Below, piece by piece: positions 8,158 through 16,467 of a DNA stretch of 64,000 nucleotides; position 1 is the stretch's first letter; each line of letters begins with the position of its first letter. The stretch spans positions 62,001 to 126,000 of the forward strand of contig NZ_FOHW01000016.1 of NCBI RefSeq assembly GCF_900111735.1. The letters run 5' to 3'. This DNA comes from Pseudomonas graminis. Lineage in GTDB: Bacteria; Pseudomonadota; Gammaproteobacteria; Pseudomonadales; Pseudomonadaceae. Both the position numbers and the translations under genes were made by a program. The notes under the pieces were generated by a model. It saw only the letters and a list, made by a program, of their open reading frames with translations, had not been told where the DNA came from and did no database searches.

Positions 8158-8946
8158 ATGAAGAAGACGTTTCTGTTCACCGCACTGGCGGCTGCTCTCT
8201 CCCTGGGCATCAGCGCTGCACAAGCTGCCGAGAAGCTCGTCGTAGGCGCCACCGCTGTTCCGCACGCTGAGATCCTTGAGCTGATCAAGCCTGAACTGGC
8301 CAAAGAAGGCGTGGACCTGCAGATCAAAGTCTTCACTGACTACGTGCAGCCCAACGTGCAACTGAACGAGAAGCGTCTGGACGCCAACTACTTCCAGACC
8401 AAGCCTTATCTGGATGGCTTCAACAAGGGCAAGGGCGCCACCCTGGTGACCGGCGTCGGCGTACACGTCGAACCGTTCGGTGGTTACTCGAAGAAGTGGA
8501 AGTCGATCGCCGAGCTGCCTGACGGCGCAACCGTTGCCATCCCTAACGAAGGCAGCAACGCTGGTCGCGCTCTGCTGTTGTTGCAGAAGAACGGCCTGAT
8601 CACCCTGAAAGATCCAACCGACGCCCTGGCGACGCCGAAAGACATCGCCACCAACCCGAAGCACCTGAAGTTCCGCGAGCTGGAATCGGCGCTGCTGCCG
8701 CGCGCGCTGGATCAGGTTGACCTGGATCTGATCAACACCAACTACGCGCTGGAAGCCAAGCTCAGCCCTAAAAAGGATGCGCTGATTCTGGAAGGTGCCG
8801 ACTCGCCATACGTGAACTACCTGGTGACCCGTACCGACAACGCTCACACCGACGCGATCGAGAAGCTGTCCAAAGCGCTGACCAGCCAGCAAGTCAAAGA
8901 CTTCATCAACAAGAAGTACGACGGCGCGGTATTGCCAGCGTTCTGA
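8158..8946 (+). CDS. MetQ/NlpA family substrate-binding protein (orphan)
   Basis: A 262-aa periplasmic binding protein of the NlpA/MetQ family. An N-terminal signal peptide (residues 1-23, cut after AQA) is followed by KLVVGATAVPHAEIL. Unlike enteric MetQ there is no lipobox cysteine, so it should be soluble in the periplasm. No permease or ATPase gene adjoins it; the metNI genes 12 kb away have their own metQ. Relatives in pseudomonads are found among sulfur-starvation genes, so methionine or another small organosulfur ligand is likely but not proven. The ATG follows AAGGACATCGC. A long hairpin follows the gene. Confidence 0.85.
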   Translation: MKKTFLFTALAAALSLGISAAQAAEKLVVGATAVPHAEILELIKPELAKEGVDLQIKVFTDYVQPNVQLNEKRLDANYFQTKPYLDGFNKGKGATLVTGVGVHVEPFGGYSKKWKSIAELPDGATVAIPNEGSNAGRALLLLQKNGLITLKDPTDALATPKDIATNPKHLKFRELESALLPRALDQVDLDLINTNYALEAKLSPKKDALILEGADSPYVNYLVTRTDNAHTDAIEKLSKALTSQQVKDFINKKYDGAVLPAF

Positions 8947-8986
8947 TGAAGGCCTGAGCGCGCCATTGCAGCGCGTTCATTTTTAC

Positions 8987-9070
8987 AAAACGCGCTTGCC
9001 TGCCGCCGCTCCTACTCCGCTGACGCACAGTCATCGAGGGTTGGGGGTGGCGACAGGCAAGCGCGTTTTT
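8987..9070. terminator. Long-armed hairpin after metQ-like gene
   Basis: Perfect 16-base inverted arms, AAAACGCGCTTGCCTG (8987-9002) and its complement (9054-9069), flank a loop of 51 bases and end in TTTTT. The A-run before and T-run after allow termination in both directions, but the loop is much longer than in normal terminators. The loop is not obviously coding. A smaller GC-rich hairpin (CGCG-CCATTGCAG-CGCG) just upstream may be the true metQ terminator. The rest of this 307-base gap (9071-9253) holds an AT-rich promoter-like region before the dioxygenase gene. Confidence 0.6.
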
Positions 9071-9253
9071 GCGTTTCAAGCGCGGCGCCTGTGCATAAGT
9101 CCGCAAGCCGGCGCACCGCGTATGGCAGTAACTGCCGGAGGCCGTCGCTAGGTCGTTCAGCGCTATGCATATGCTCTAACGATATTTAAAATTCCGTTCT
9201 TATAGCTTTAAAGTCTTCCCTCCTTAGCCACACCTTTTGGAGTCGGAGTTCTC

Positions 9254-10147
9254 ATGCCAGCAGCCTCCCACGCTTCGTCCGCGCAAGCGCCCGGTCAGCC
9301 GTTCGATGTGCGTCCATTCGCCGAAAAGGTGGGCGCGGAAATCGTCGGTCTGGATCTGTCCCGTCCGCTCAACGACGCCGATTTTGCCCGGGTGCATCAA
9401 GCGCATCTCGACTATCACGTTGTCGTTTTCCGCGATCAGCACATCACCCCGCAGCAGCAGATCGATTTCAGCCGCCGTTTTGGCGTCCTGCAGATTCACG
9501 TGCTCAAGCAGTTCCTGCTCGCCAATCACCCCGAAATTTTGATCGTCTCCAATATCGTCGAGAACGGTCAGCCGGTGGGGCTGGGGGATGCCGGCAAATA
9601 CTGGCACTCGGACCTTTCTTACAAAGAGCTGCCGAGCCTGGGCTCGATGCTCTATGCCCAGGAGCTGCCAAGCGAAGGCGGCGACACCCTGTTCGCTGAC
9701 ATGCACCTGGCCTGGGACACGCTGCCCGAGCACCTGCGCAAAGCCGTCGAAGGGCGCAACGCCGCGCACAGTTACACCTCGCGCTACAGCCATGGGCATA
9801 ACGCCGATAACTGGCGCCCGACCCTCAGCGCTGAACAGTTGGCCCAGGTCGCGGTAGTCAGTCACCCGATCGTGCGCACTCACCCGGAAAACGGGCGCAA
9901 GGCGCTGTTCGTCAGCGAAGGCTTCACGACCCATATCCTTGGCCTGCCGGACGACGAGAGTCAGGCGATTCTGACCGAGCTGTACGCCCACAGCGTTCGC
10001 CCGGAAGGCGTTTACCGCCACAAGTGGCAGGAGAACGACATGGTGTTCTGGGACAACCGTTCGCTGATTCATCTGGCCGGCGGCACGCCCGATCACCTGC
10101 GCCGTCGCCTGCACCGCACCACCATTCAGGGCGATGCGCCGTTCTGA
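9254..10147 (+). CDS. TauD/TfdA family Fe(II)/2-oxoglutarate dioxygenase
   Basis: A 297-aa cytoplasmic oxygenase that should hydroxylate a sulfonate or sulfate ester carbon, releasing sulfite or sulfate. The metal-binding facial triad is visible as WHSD (His and Asp, about residues 117-120) and a distal His in NRSLIHLAGG. The 2-oxoglutarate-binding Arg is in RRLHRTTIQG. Family members include TauD (taurine) and AtsK (alkyl sulfates); which substrate is used here cannot be told from sequence. The ABC importer genes follow 13 bases downstream, a standard pairing in sulfur-limited pseudomonads. Upstream DNA is AT-rich. Confidence 0.9.
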   Translation: MPAASHASSAQAPGQPFDVRPFAEKVGAEIVGLDLSRPLNDADFARVHQAHLDYHVVVFRDQHITPQQQIDFSRRFGVLQIHVLKQFLLANHPEILIVSNIVENGQPVGLGDAGKYWHSDLSYKELPSLGSMLYAQELPSEGGDTLFADMHLAWDTLPEHLRKAVEGRNAAHSYTSRYSHGHNADNWRPTLSAEQLAQVAVVSHPIVRTHPENGRKALFVSEGFTTHILGLPDDESQAILTELYAHSVRPEGVYRHKWQENDMVFWDNRSLIHLAGGTPDHLRRRLHRTTIQGDAPF

Positions 10148-10160
10148 TCAGGAGAGCTCC

Positions 10161-11042
10161 ATGAATGCCGCTCTGCAAAGCCACACGGCTAGCGATCGCT
10201 TGAACGCGCAACAGGCCAGCCAGCCCACTGCTGAAGCGCTGCTGCAAGTACAGGGCGTCAGCCTTGAATACCGCACGCCGGAGCGCGTGGTGCGGGCCAC
10301 CCATCAAGTCAGTTTTGAAATCGATCCTGGCGACCGCTTTGTCCTGCTCGGCCCGTCGGGCTGCGGCAAGTCAACGCTGCTCAAGGCCGTGGCCGGGTTC
10401 ATTCAGCCCAGCGAAGGGCAGATTCGACTGGCCGGTCAGCAGGTCACGGAACCGGGGCCGGACCGAATTGTGGTGTTTCAGGAATTCGACCAGTTGCCGC
10501 CGTGGAAGACGGTGATTCAGAACGTCATGTTTCCGCTGCTGGCCTCGCGCACCCTCAAGCGCCGTGAAGCCGAGGAGCGTGCGCGGTATTACCTGGAAAA
10601 GGTCGGCTTGAGCGCCTTCGCCGATGCGTATCCGCATACGTTGTCCGGCGGCATGAAGGCGCGCGTGGCGATTGCCCGGGCGCTGGCGATGCAGCCGAAA
10701 ATCCTGCTGATGGACGAGCCCTTCGCCGCGCTTGATGCGCTCACCCGCCGCAAGATGCAGGAAGAGCTGCTGGAGTTGTGGGAAGAGGTGCGCTTCACGC
10801 TGCTGTTCGTGACCCACTCCATCGAAGAAGCACTGGTGGTGGGCAACCGGATTCTGCTGCTGTCGCCCCATCCGGGCCGCGTGCGCGCCGAGATCAACAG
10901 CCATCAGTACACCCTGAAAAGCCTCGGCGGCGTTGAGTTTCAGGCGTCTGCGCAGCGCATTCACCGCCTGCTGTTCGACGAAGGCGAAGCGCATGCGGTC
11001 GAGCCGGATCTGCGGTTTCAGGATGTTCGTATTGCCTATTAA
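10161..11042 (+). CDS. Organosulfur (TauB/SsuB/AtsC-type) ABC importer ATPase
   Basis: A 293-aa ABC ATPase. Walker A GPSGCGKS, Q-loop VFQEFDQLPPW, signature LSGGMKARVAIARA and Walker B ILLMDEPFAALDA are all intact. The signature variant with GGMKAR is common in the nitrate/sulfonate/taurine branch. Start taken at 10161, preceded by CAGGAGAGCTCC; an upstream in-frame start at 10134 lies inside the dioxygenase gene. It pairs with the permease and binding protein downstream, although a REP element separates it from the permease. Confidence 0.92.
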   Translation: MNAALQSHTASDRLNAQQASQPTAEALLQVQGVSLEYRTPERVVRATHQVSFEIDPGDRFVLLGPSGCGKSTLLKAVAGFIQPSEGQIRLAGQQVTEPGPDRIVVFQEFDQLPPWKTVIQNVMFPLLASRTLKRREAEERARYYLEKVGLSAFADAYPHTLSGGMKARVAIARALAMQPKILLMDEPFAALDALTRRKMQEELLELWEEVRFTLLFVTHSIEEALVVGNRILLLSPHPGRVRAEINSHQYTLKSLGGVEFQASAQRIHRLLFDEGEAHAVEPDLRFQDVRIAY

Positions 11043-11095
11043 CAGCGCTGCCGGTGGGACCCTCGACCGGCTGCATGAACTGAGCGTATCTCCGT

Positions 11096-11176
11096 AGGAG
11101 CCGGCTTGCTGGCGAACGCGTTAGGTCTGACACCGTTTTGGTGGATGGCAGATGGTTCGCCAGCAAGCCGGCTCCT
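11096..11176. repeat. REP inverted pair inside transporter operon (GGAGCCGGCTTGCTGGCGAA type)
   Basis: Two perfect 22-base inverted arms (11096-11117 and 11155-11176) of the AGGAGCCGGCTTGCTGGCGA type, separated by 37 bases. The pair sits between the ATPase and permease genes of one importer and creates a false upstream extension of the permease reading frame. The same type recurs at 37.6-37.7 kb. Confidence 0.9.
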
Positions 11177-11204
11177 TGGGCGCGTCGTCTTGAGAGACAT
11201 ACCC

Positions 11205-12071
11205 ATGAGCCTTTCACCCCCACTGCGGGAAGAATACGAAGTCGTGCTGGAGCCTTTCACTCAGGAAGACCTGGCCCGCGACATTCCCCTCGCGCAACGT
11301 ATCTGGCAGGTCAGCTGGGTGCGTAAAGCCGTCATCCTGTTGGCCCTGGCGATCATCTGGGAAATCGCCGCGCGCATTCAGGGCAACGACCTGCTGCTGC
11401 CGAGCTTTCTGCAAACCGCTTCGGCGTTTATCGACGGCATCGTCAGCGGCGAATTGCTGACCAAGGTCTGGATTTCTCTGACGGTGCTGGTCAAGGGTTA
11501 CCTGATCGGCATCGTCCTGGCGTTCGGGCTGACGACGCTGGCGGTATCGACCCAGCTGGGTCGCGACCTGCTGGGCACGCTGACGGCGATGTTCAACCCG
11601 TTGCCGGCCATCGCGCTGCTGCCGCTGTCGCTGTTGTGGTTCGGCCTGGGTGAAAACAGCCTGATCTTCGTACTGGTGCATTCCGTGCTCTGGGCGCTGG
11701 CCTTGAATACCTACGCGGGATTCCTCGGCGTCTCTGAAACCCAGCGCATGGCCGGGCGCAATTACGGCCTCAAGGGCCTGCGGTTCGTCTGGTACATCCT
11801 GATCCCTGCGGCGCTGCCGTCGATTCTCGCGGGCCTGAAAATCGGCTGGGCCTTTGCCTGGCGAACCCTCATCGCCGCTGAACTGGTGTTCGGCGCGTCT
11901 TCGGGCAAGGGCGGTCTGGGCTGGTACATCTTCCAGAATCGCAACGAGCTGTACACCGACAAGGTGTTCGCGGGCCTGGCGGCGGTGATCATCATCGGTC
12001 TGCTGGTGGAAAACCTGCTGTTCAGCAACGTCGAGCGCCTGACCGTGAAGCGGTGGGGCATGCAGCGCTGA
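11205..12071 (+). CDS. Organosulfur (TauC/SsuC/AtsB-type) ABC importer permease
   Basis: A 288-aa inner-membrane permease with about six helices. The first helix begins near residue 40 after a soluble head, and the EAA loop (YGLKGLRFVWYILIPAALPS) is in the second half. Members of this branch import sulfonates, sulfate esters or nitrate. The true start is the ATG at 11205, after GAGAGACAT; translation cannot sensibly begin at 11106 because that stretch is REP DNA. Together with genes before and after it completes a one-permease importer, working as a homodimer in the family. Confidence 0.92.
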   Translation: MSLSPPLREEYEVVLEPFTQEDLARDIPLAQRIWQVSWVRKAVILLALAIIWEIAARIQGNDLLLPSFLQTASAFIDGIVSGELLTKVWISLTVLVKGYLIGIVLAFGLTTLAVSTQLGRDLLGTLTAMFNPLPAIALLPLSLLWFGLGENSLIFVLVHSVLWALALNTYAGFLGVSETQRMAGRNYGLKGLRFVWYILIPAALPSILAGLKIGWAFAWRTLIAAELVFGASSGKGGLGWYIFQNRNELYTDKVFAGLAAVIIIGLLVENLLFSNVERLTVKRWGMQR

Positions 12072-12159
12072 TCTGTTTTTTTCAAACGAACGCTCCGCCT
12101 CGTGGCCGCTGGATGGGCAATGAGGCTGTCACCCCTTTCGCCTTCATCGTGAGAAGTGT

Positions 12160-13188
12160 ATGAATTTTCCAAAGAGAGTTGCACAGTTCAAGCGCCCGAC
12201 ACTGACCACGCTCGCCGCCGCACTGGGGCTGGCCTTGTTGAGCAACGGCGCTCACGCTGAAGGCAAGATCAGCATCGCCCAGCAGTTCGGCATCGGTTAT
12301 CTGATTCTGGACGTCGTTCAGCAGCAGAAGCTGATCGAGAAGCACGGCAAGGAGCAGGGTCTGGACATCGAGGTCGACTGGAACAGCATCTCCGGCGCCA
12401 CCGCGATGAATGAAGCCCTCTTGGCTGGCGCGCTGGACGTGGTGTCGGCGGGCGTGCCGCCGATGCTGACCATCTGGGACCGCACCAAGGGCAAGCAGAA
12501 CGTCAAGGCAATCGCCTCGCTGGGCTCAATGCCTAATTACCTGCTCAGCAACAATCCCAACGTGAAAACCCTCAACGACTTCACCGACAAGGACCGCATC
12601 GCGGTGCCGGCGGCGGGCGTGGGGTTCCAGTCGCGTACGTTGCAGATCGAAACCGCCAAGCTGTTCGGGAACGAGAATTTCAAGAAGTTCGACAACATCT
12701 CCGTCAGCCTGCCGCACCCGGACGCCACGTCGGCGCTTATTGCCGGCGGTTCGGAGATCAGCGCGCACTTCTCCAGTCCGCCTTTTCAGTATCAGGAGCT
12801 GGAAAACCCCAAGGTGCATAAAGTGCTGAGTTCGTACGATGTGCTGGGCGGCGAGGCGACGTTCAACGTGCTCTACACTACTCAGAAATTCCACGACGAA
12901 AACCCGAAGACCTACAAAGCGTTCTATGACGCCCTGGCCGAGGCCGAGAAAATCATCAAAGCCGACAAACCTGCGGCGGCGAAGACCTACATCGACGTCG
13001 AGAAATCGAAATTGCCGTTGCCGCTGGTGGAGAAGATCGTCTCCGACCCTGAGATCGACTTCACCGTCGTGCCCCAGCGCACGTTCATCTACGCCGAAAA
13101 ACTGCACGAGCTGGGTGTGCTGAAAAACAAGGCTGACAGCTGGAAGGATTTCTTCTTCGAAGAAGCCCACGGTGGCGCGGGGAGTTGA
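12160..13188 (+). CDS. Organosulfur (SsuA/TauA/AtsR-type) ABC substrate-binding protein
   Basis: A 342-aa periplasmic binding protein. It has a signal peptide of about 37 residues ending AHAEG and then KISIAQQFGIGYLILDVV, the first strand of the NitT/TauT fold. The type matches binding proteins for aliphatic sulfonates and sulfate esters. It is last in the dioxygenase-ATPase-permease-binding protein series, about 88 bases after the permease. No terminator hairpin is clear after it; the REP array begins within 65 bases. Confidence 0.9.
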   Translation: MNFPKRVAQFKRPTLTTLAAALGLALLSNGAHAEGKISIAQQFGIGYLILDVVQQQKLIEKHGKEQGLDIEVDWNSISGATAMNEALLAGALDVVSAGVPPMLTIWDRTKGKQNVKAIASLGSMPNYLLSNNPNVKTLNDFTDKDRIAVPAAGVGFQSRTLQIETAKLFGNENFKKFDNISVSLPHPDATSALIAGGSEISAHFSSPPFQYQELENPKVHKVLSSYDVLGGEATFNVLYTTQKFHDENPKTYKAFYDALAEAEKIIKADKPAAAKTYIDVEKSKLPLPLVEKIVSDPEIDFTVVPQRTFIYAEKLHELGVLKNKADSWKDFFFEEAHGGAGS

Positions 13189-13250
13189 TCCTCCATGTTT
13201 GATCGGGCTGTCTAGATAGGCCAGCCAGGGGAGGCGGTGTGTCAGTCACG

Positions 13251-13290
13251 CCGCCTTCGCGACCGTCGTAACCTCCGATTGCTCCTACAG
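13251..13290. repeat. Single REP (AATCGGAGG type)
   Basis: One inverted copy ending GATTGCTCCTACAG, the same unit as the left arm at 2439. It opens the 1-kb repeat field between the importer and the efflux operon. Confidence 0.75.
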
Positions 13291-13372
13291 GGGATTGGCG
13301 TCCACCGAAGATATTCGCCGCGGGCACCAAACTGATCTACGTCAGACGCAGATGTTGGGCCCGGCGCATGAC

Positions 13373-13652
13373 TGTAGGAGCGCGCTTGCGCGCGAATGCG
13401 GTGTGTCTGCCAACATCCATGCCACAGACCCACCGCCTTCGTCCGGATGCGGCCAGACCAAGCGCGCTCCTGCACCGATCTATGTCCGGCGCTGGACGTC
13501 CGGCGTATGCAAATCATCGGTAGGAGCGTGGCTTGTCCCGCGATCTGGCGCGCAGCGGCAGCAGGTCTGCACCGATTTTTCCCTGATCCACCGCGTGCAC
13601 AGATTCCACGACCGGTTCCCGGCCGATCGCGGGACAAGCCACGCTCCTACAG
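13373..13652. repeat. Composite REP block, copy 1 of tandem duplication
   Basis: Contains a GTAGGAGCGCGCTTG pair (13373 to about 13473), a spacer with TCTATGTCCGGCGCTGGACG, then a GTAGGAGCGTGGCTTGTCCC pair (about 13521-13652). The same order and spacing recur 323-324 bases downstream with very few differences. No credible gene is present; an apparent frame of 275 codons here is made of repeats. Confidence 0.9.
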
Positions 13653-13695
13653 AGGGATTTTGCGTCCGGTGCAGATGTTTGGCACGGCGTGTACC

Positions 13696-13977
13696 TGTAG
13701 GAGCGCGCTTGCCCGCGAACGCGTTGTGTCCGCCAACATCAATGTCACAGACCCACCGCCTTCGTCCGGATGCGGCCCAGGCCAAGCGCGCTCCTGCACC
13801 GATCTATGTCCGGCGCTGGACGTCCGGCGTATGCAAATCATCGGTAGGAGCGTGGCTTGTCCCGCGATCTGGTGCGCAGCGGCAGCAGGTCTGCCATCGG
13901 TTTCTGCCTGATCCACCGCGTGAACCGATTCCACGACCGGTTCCCGGCCGATCGCGGGACAAGCCACGCTCCTACAG
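13696..13977. repeat. Composite REP block, copy 2 of tandem duplication
   Basis: Second copy of the block at 13373, offset 323-324 bases. The central spacer and the start of the second REP pair are identical over about 75 bases between the copies. Small differences lie mainly in the loops, so the duplication looks fairly recent. Confidence 0.9.
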
Positions 13978-14020
13978 GGGGATTTGCGTCAGACGCACAC
14001 ATCGGGCACGGCACGAAACC

Positions 14021-14121
14021 TGTAGGAGTGACAGGGGTGGCGCTCCACCTTGCCCGCGAACGCGGTGTGTCCGCCAACATCAATGTCACAGACCAATCCC
14101 ATCGCGGACAGGCGCGCTCTA
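14021..14121. repeat. Third, diverged REP block (GGTGGCGCTCCACC type)
   Basis: Begins TGTAGGAGTGACAGGGG, carries the GGTGGCGCTCCACC inner palindrome, and ends in a degraded GGCGCGCTCT arm. The linker before it (TTTGCGTCAGACGCACA) resembles the linkers before the other blocks. It ends about 140 bases before the efflux operon start. Confidence 0.75.
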
Positions 14122-14260
14122 GCGTAGATTAGCGTGCGCTATAGATTCCGGCAGAGTTCAGTACCACCAAGGAACCCTGATGTAAGCTCACAGTCGCATG
14201 ATCACATCGCGACGGCCCCGGCGGCGCGGTGTCGCAACGGCATTGGCACAAGGAGCTTGC

Positions 14261-15400
14261 ATGCCCGCCCAACCCTCTCTGTTTCTTGGTCGTCTGACCG
14301 TTCTTTCCATCGGTTTGTGCCTGGCCGTTCTCGCCGGCTGTGACAAGGAAAAGCCCCAGGACCCGGTGTTGCCCCGCGTCCAGATCCAGGACGTCAAAAC
14401 CAGTGAATACGCCGCCGCGGTCGCGCTGACCGGGGATGTGCAGGCGCGGGTGCAGACGCAGCTGTCGTTTCGCGTGGGCGGCAAGATCATTCAGCGTTCG
14501 GTCGATGTCGGCGATCAAGTGTCGGCCAAACAAGTACTGGCCAAACTCGACCCCAAAGACCTGCAGACCAACGTCGACTCCGCCATCGCTGCCGTTGCCG
14601 CTGAGCAGGCGCGCGTGAAACAGACCTCTGCGGCCTTCGTGCGCCAGGAAAAACTGCTGCCCAAGGGCTACACCAGCCGCAGTGAATACGATTCAGCCCA
14701 GGCGCAATTGCGCGGCAGTCAGAGCGCGCTCAAAGCCGCTCAGGCGCAACTGGCCAACGCCCGCGAGCAGCTGAGTTACACCGCATTGATCGCCGATGCG
14801 CCCGGTATCATTACCGCGCGGCAGGCTGAGGTGGGCCAGGTCTTGCAGCCAACGGCGCCGATCTTCAGCCTGGCCCGCGATGGCGAGCGTGACGCCGTGT
14901 TCGACGTTTACGAATCGCTGTTCGTCAACCCGCCCACCGACCAGCCGGTCGAAGTCACGTTGCTGGACAACCCCAAGGTCAAGGCCGTCGGTAAAGTCCG
15001 CGAAGTCACCCCGGCCGTTTCAGCGCAGACGGGCACGCTGCAAGTGAAAATCGCACTCAGCTCACTGCCTCCGGGCATGGACCTGGGTTCGGTGGTCAGT
15101 GCCGCCCTGACCGTACCGGCCAAGACCAGCGTCGAGCTGCCATGGTCAGCGCTGACCAAAGGTCTGGGCGATCAGCTCGGCAAACCTGCCGTTTGGGTGG
15201 TCGATGGCGACAACAAGGTCAGCCTGCGCAGCGTGACCGTTGGGCGCTACCTCACAGGCAAGGTGATCATCGTCGACGGTCTGAAGAATGGTGAAAAAGT
15301 GGTCGTTGCCGGTAATCAGTTATTGCACCCCGATATGCAAGTCGAACTCGCCGACGTGCACCCCGATCCCGCGAAGCAATCGGCAGGAGCCCAGCAATGA
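14261..15400 (+). CDS. triA: RND efflux periplasmic adaptor, first of two (TriA-like)
   Basis: A 379-aa membrane fusion protein that links the RND pump to an outer-membrane channel. It has a lipoprotein signal peptide with lipobox LAGC (Cys27), a barrel-sandwich half (VQTQLSFRVGGKIIQRSVDVGDQV, split by a coiled coil about residues 100-180) and a C-terminal beta barrel. The start at 14261 follows ACAAGGAGCTTGC. The stop overlaps the next start in ATGA, so translation is coupled. Two adaptors before one pump is the hallmark of TriABC, known in P. aeruginosa for triclosan efflux with OpmH; symbol assigned from this arrangement. No outer-membrane channel gene is in the window. Confidence 0.8.
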   Translation: MPAQPSLFLGRLTVLSIGLCLAVLAGCDKEKPQDPVLPRVQIQDVKTSEYAAAVALTGDVQARVQTQLSFRVGGKIIQRSVDVGDQVSAKQVLAKLDPKDLQTNVDSAIAAVAAEQARVKQTSAAFVRQEKLLPKGYTSRSEYDSAQAQLRGSQSALKAAQAQLANAREQLSYTALIADAPGIITARQAEVGQVLQPTAPIFSLARDGERDAVFDVYESLFVNPPTDQPVEVTLLDNPKVKAVGKVREVTPAVSAQTGTLQVKIALSSLPPGMDLGSVVSAALTVPAKTSVELPWSALTKGLGDQLGKPAVWVVDGDNKVSLRSVTVGRYLTGKVIIVDGLKNGEKVVVAGNQLLHPDMQVELADVHPDPAKQSAGAQQ

Positions 15401-16467
15401 AGCGCTTGTCAGGGGTTGTGTTGGCCGGTCTGCTGTTAAGCGCCTGCAGCAAGGAAGAGCCGCCACCGGAGCCGGTTCGGCCGGTCCTGTTCATCGAGGT
15501 GAAGCCACAGGCCCAAGAAAGCCTGGGTCGCTTCGCCGGCAACATTGCCGCGCGCTATGAAAGCACCCTGGGCTTTCGCGTTTCGGGTCGCATCGCCCAG
15601 CGCAGTGTCGATGTCGGCGCTCAGGTCAAGAAGGGCGACCTGCTCGCCGTGCTCGACCCGACGGACCAACAGAACCAGGTGCGCTCGACCCAGGGCGATC
15701 TGGCCCGGGTCGAGGCCCAGTTGATCAACGCCCAGGCCAATGCACGGCGGCAGCACGAGTTGTTTGATCGCGGCGTTGGCGCCCAGGCCGCGCTGGATGT
15801 CGCAGTCACCGACCTGAAAACCACTCAGTCTTCCTATGATCAGGCCAAGGCCGCGATGCAACAGGCCAAGGATCAGTTGAGCTACAGCGAGCTGCGCGCC
15901 GATCACGATGCCGTGGTCACCCAATGGAAAGTCGAGGCCGGCCAAGTGGTCAGCGCAGGCGAGCAGGTGGTGACACTGGCGCGCCCGGACATCAAGGAAG
16001 CGGTCATTGACCTGCCGGCGCAACTGGGCGATCAACTGCCCAGCGACGTGGTGTTCACAGTCGCCAGCCAGCTGGAGCCGGAGATCAACACCACAGCGAC
16101 CGTTCGAGAACTCGAGCCTCAGGCCGAAAGCACCACGCGCACCCGTCGCGCACGTTTGACCCTGGCGGACACGCCGGCGGCCTTCCGATTGGGTACAGCG
16201 ATCAGCGTGACCCTCAGCTCGGCGATCAAACCGCGCATCGAGCTGCCCGCCACCTCCGTGCAGGAGGTCGACGGCAAGACGCAGATCTGGGTCATCGACA
16301 TGCAGAATCAGACGGTTTCCCCACGCGTCGTCACGGTCGTCAGCCGCAGTGATGATTCCGTGGTACTGGCCGGTGGCGTCAGCGATGGCGATCGCGTTGT
16401 GACCGCCGGCGTCAACAGCCTCAAGCCGGGGCAGAAAATTAAAGTCGATAAGGAAAGCCCACGATGA
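15397..16467 (+). CDS. triB: RND efflux periplasmic adaptor, second of two (TriB-like)
   Basis: A 356-aa adaptor, paralogous to the gene before it. Lipobox LLSAC places the lipid-anchored Cys at residue 17. The lipoyl halves (TLGFRVSGRIAQRSVDVGAQ and YSELRADHDAVVTQWKVEAG) flank a coiled coil at about residues 95-165. It overlaps triA by 4 bases at its start and triC by 4 bases at its end, so the three proteins are made in a coupled way. In TriABC both adaptors are needed for pump activity; the same is inferred here. Confidence 0.8.
   Translation: MKRLSGVVLAGLLLSACSKEEPPPEPVRPVLFIEVKPQAQESLGRFAGNIAARYESTLGFRVSGRIAQRSVDVGAQVKKGDLLAVLDPTDQQNQVRSTQGDLARVEAQLINAQANARRQHELFDRGVGAQAALDVAVTDLKTTQSSYDQAKAAMQQAKDQLSYSELRADHDAVVTQWKVEAGQVVSAGEQVVTLARPDIKEAVIDLPAQLGDQLPSDVVFTVASQLEPEINTTATVRELEPQAESTTRTRRARLTLADTPAAFRLGTAISVTLSSAIKPRIELPATSVQEVDGKTQIWVIDMQNQTVSPRVVTVVSRSDDSVVLAGGVSDGDRVVTAGVNSLKPGQKIKVDKESPR

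Noticed and set aside
11106-11204. Upstream extension of the importer permease
   Set aside because: The extra 33 codons are REP DNA; the ATG at 11205 has a ribosome site and gives a normal length.
13251-14121. CRISPR array
   Set aside because: The repeats are inverted pairs of differing type with unequal spacing, no constant repeat with unique spacers, and no cas genes are present.
13295-14122. Long frame of 275 codons in the REP field
   Set aside because: It is made of inverted REP arms and linkers, has no ribosome site and repeats itself with the 324-base period; not a gene.
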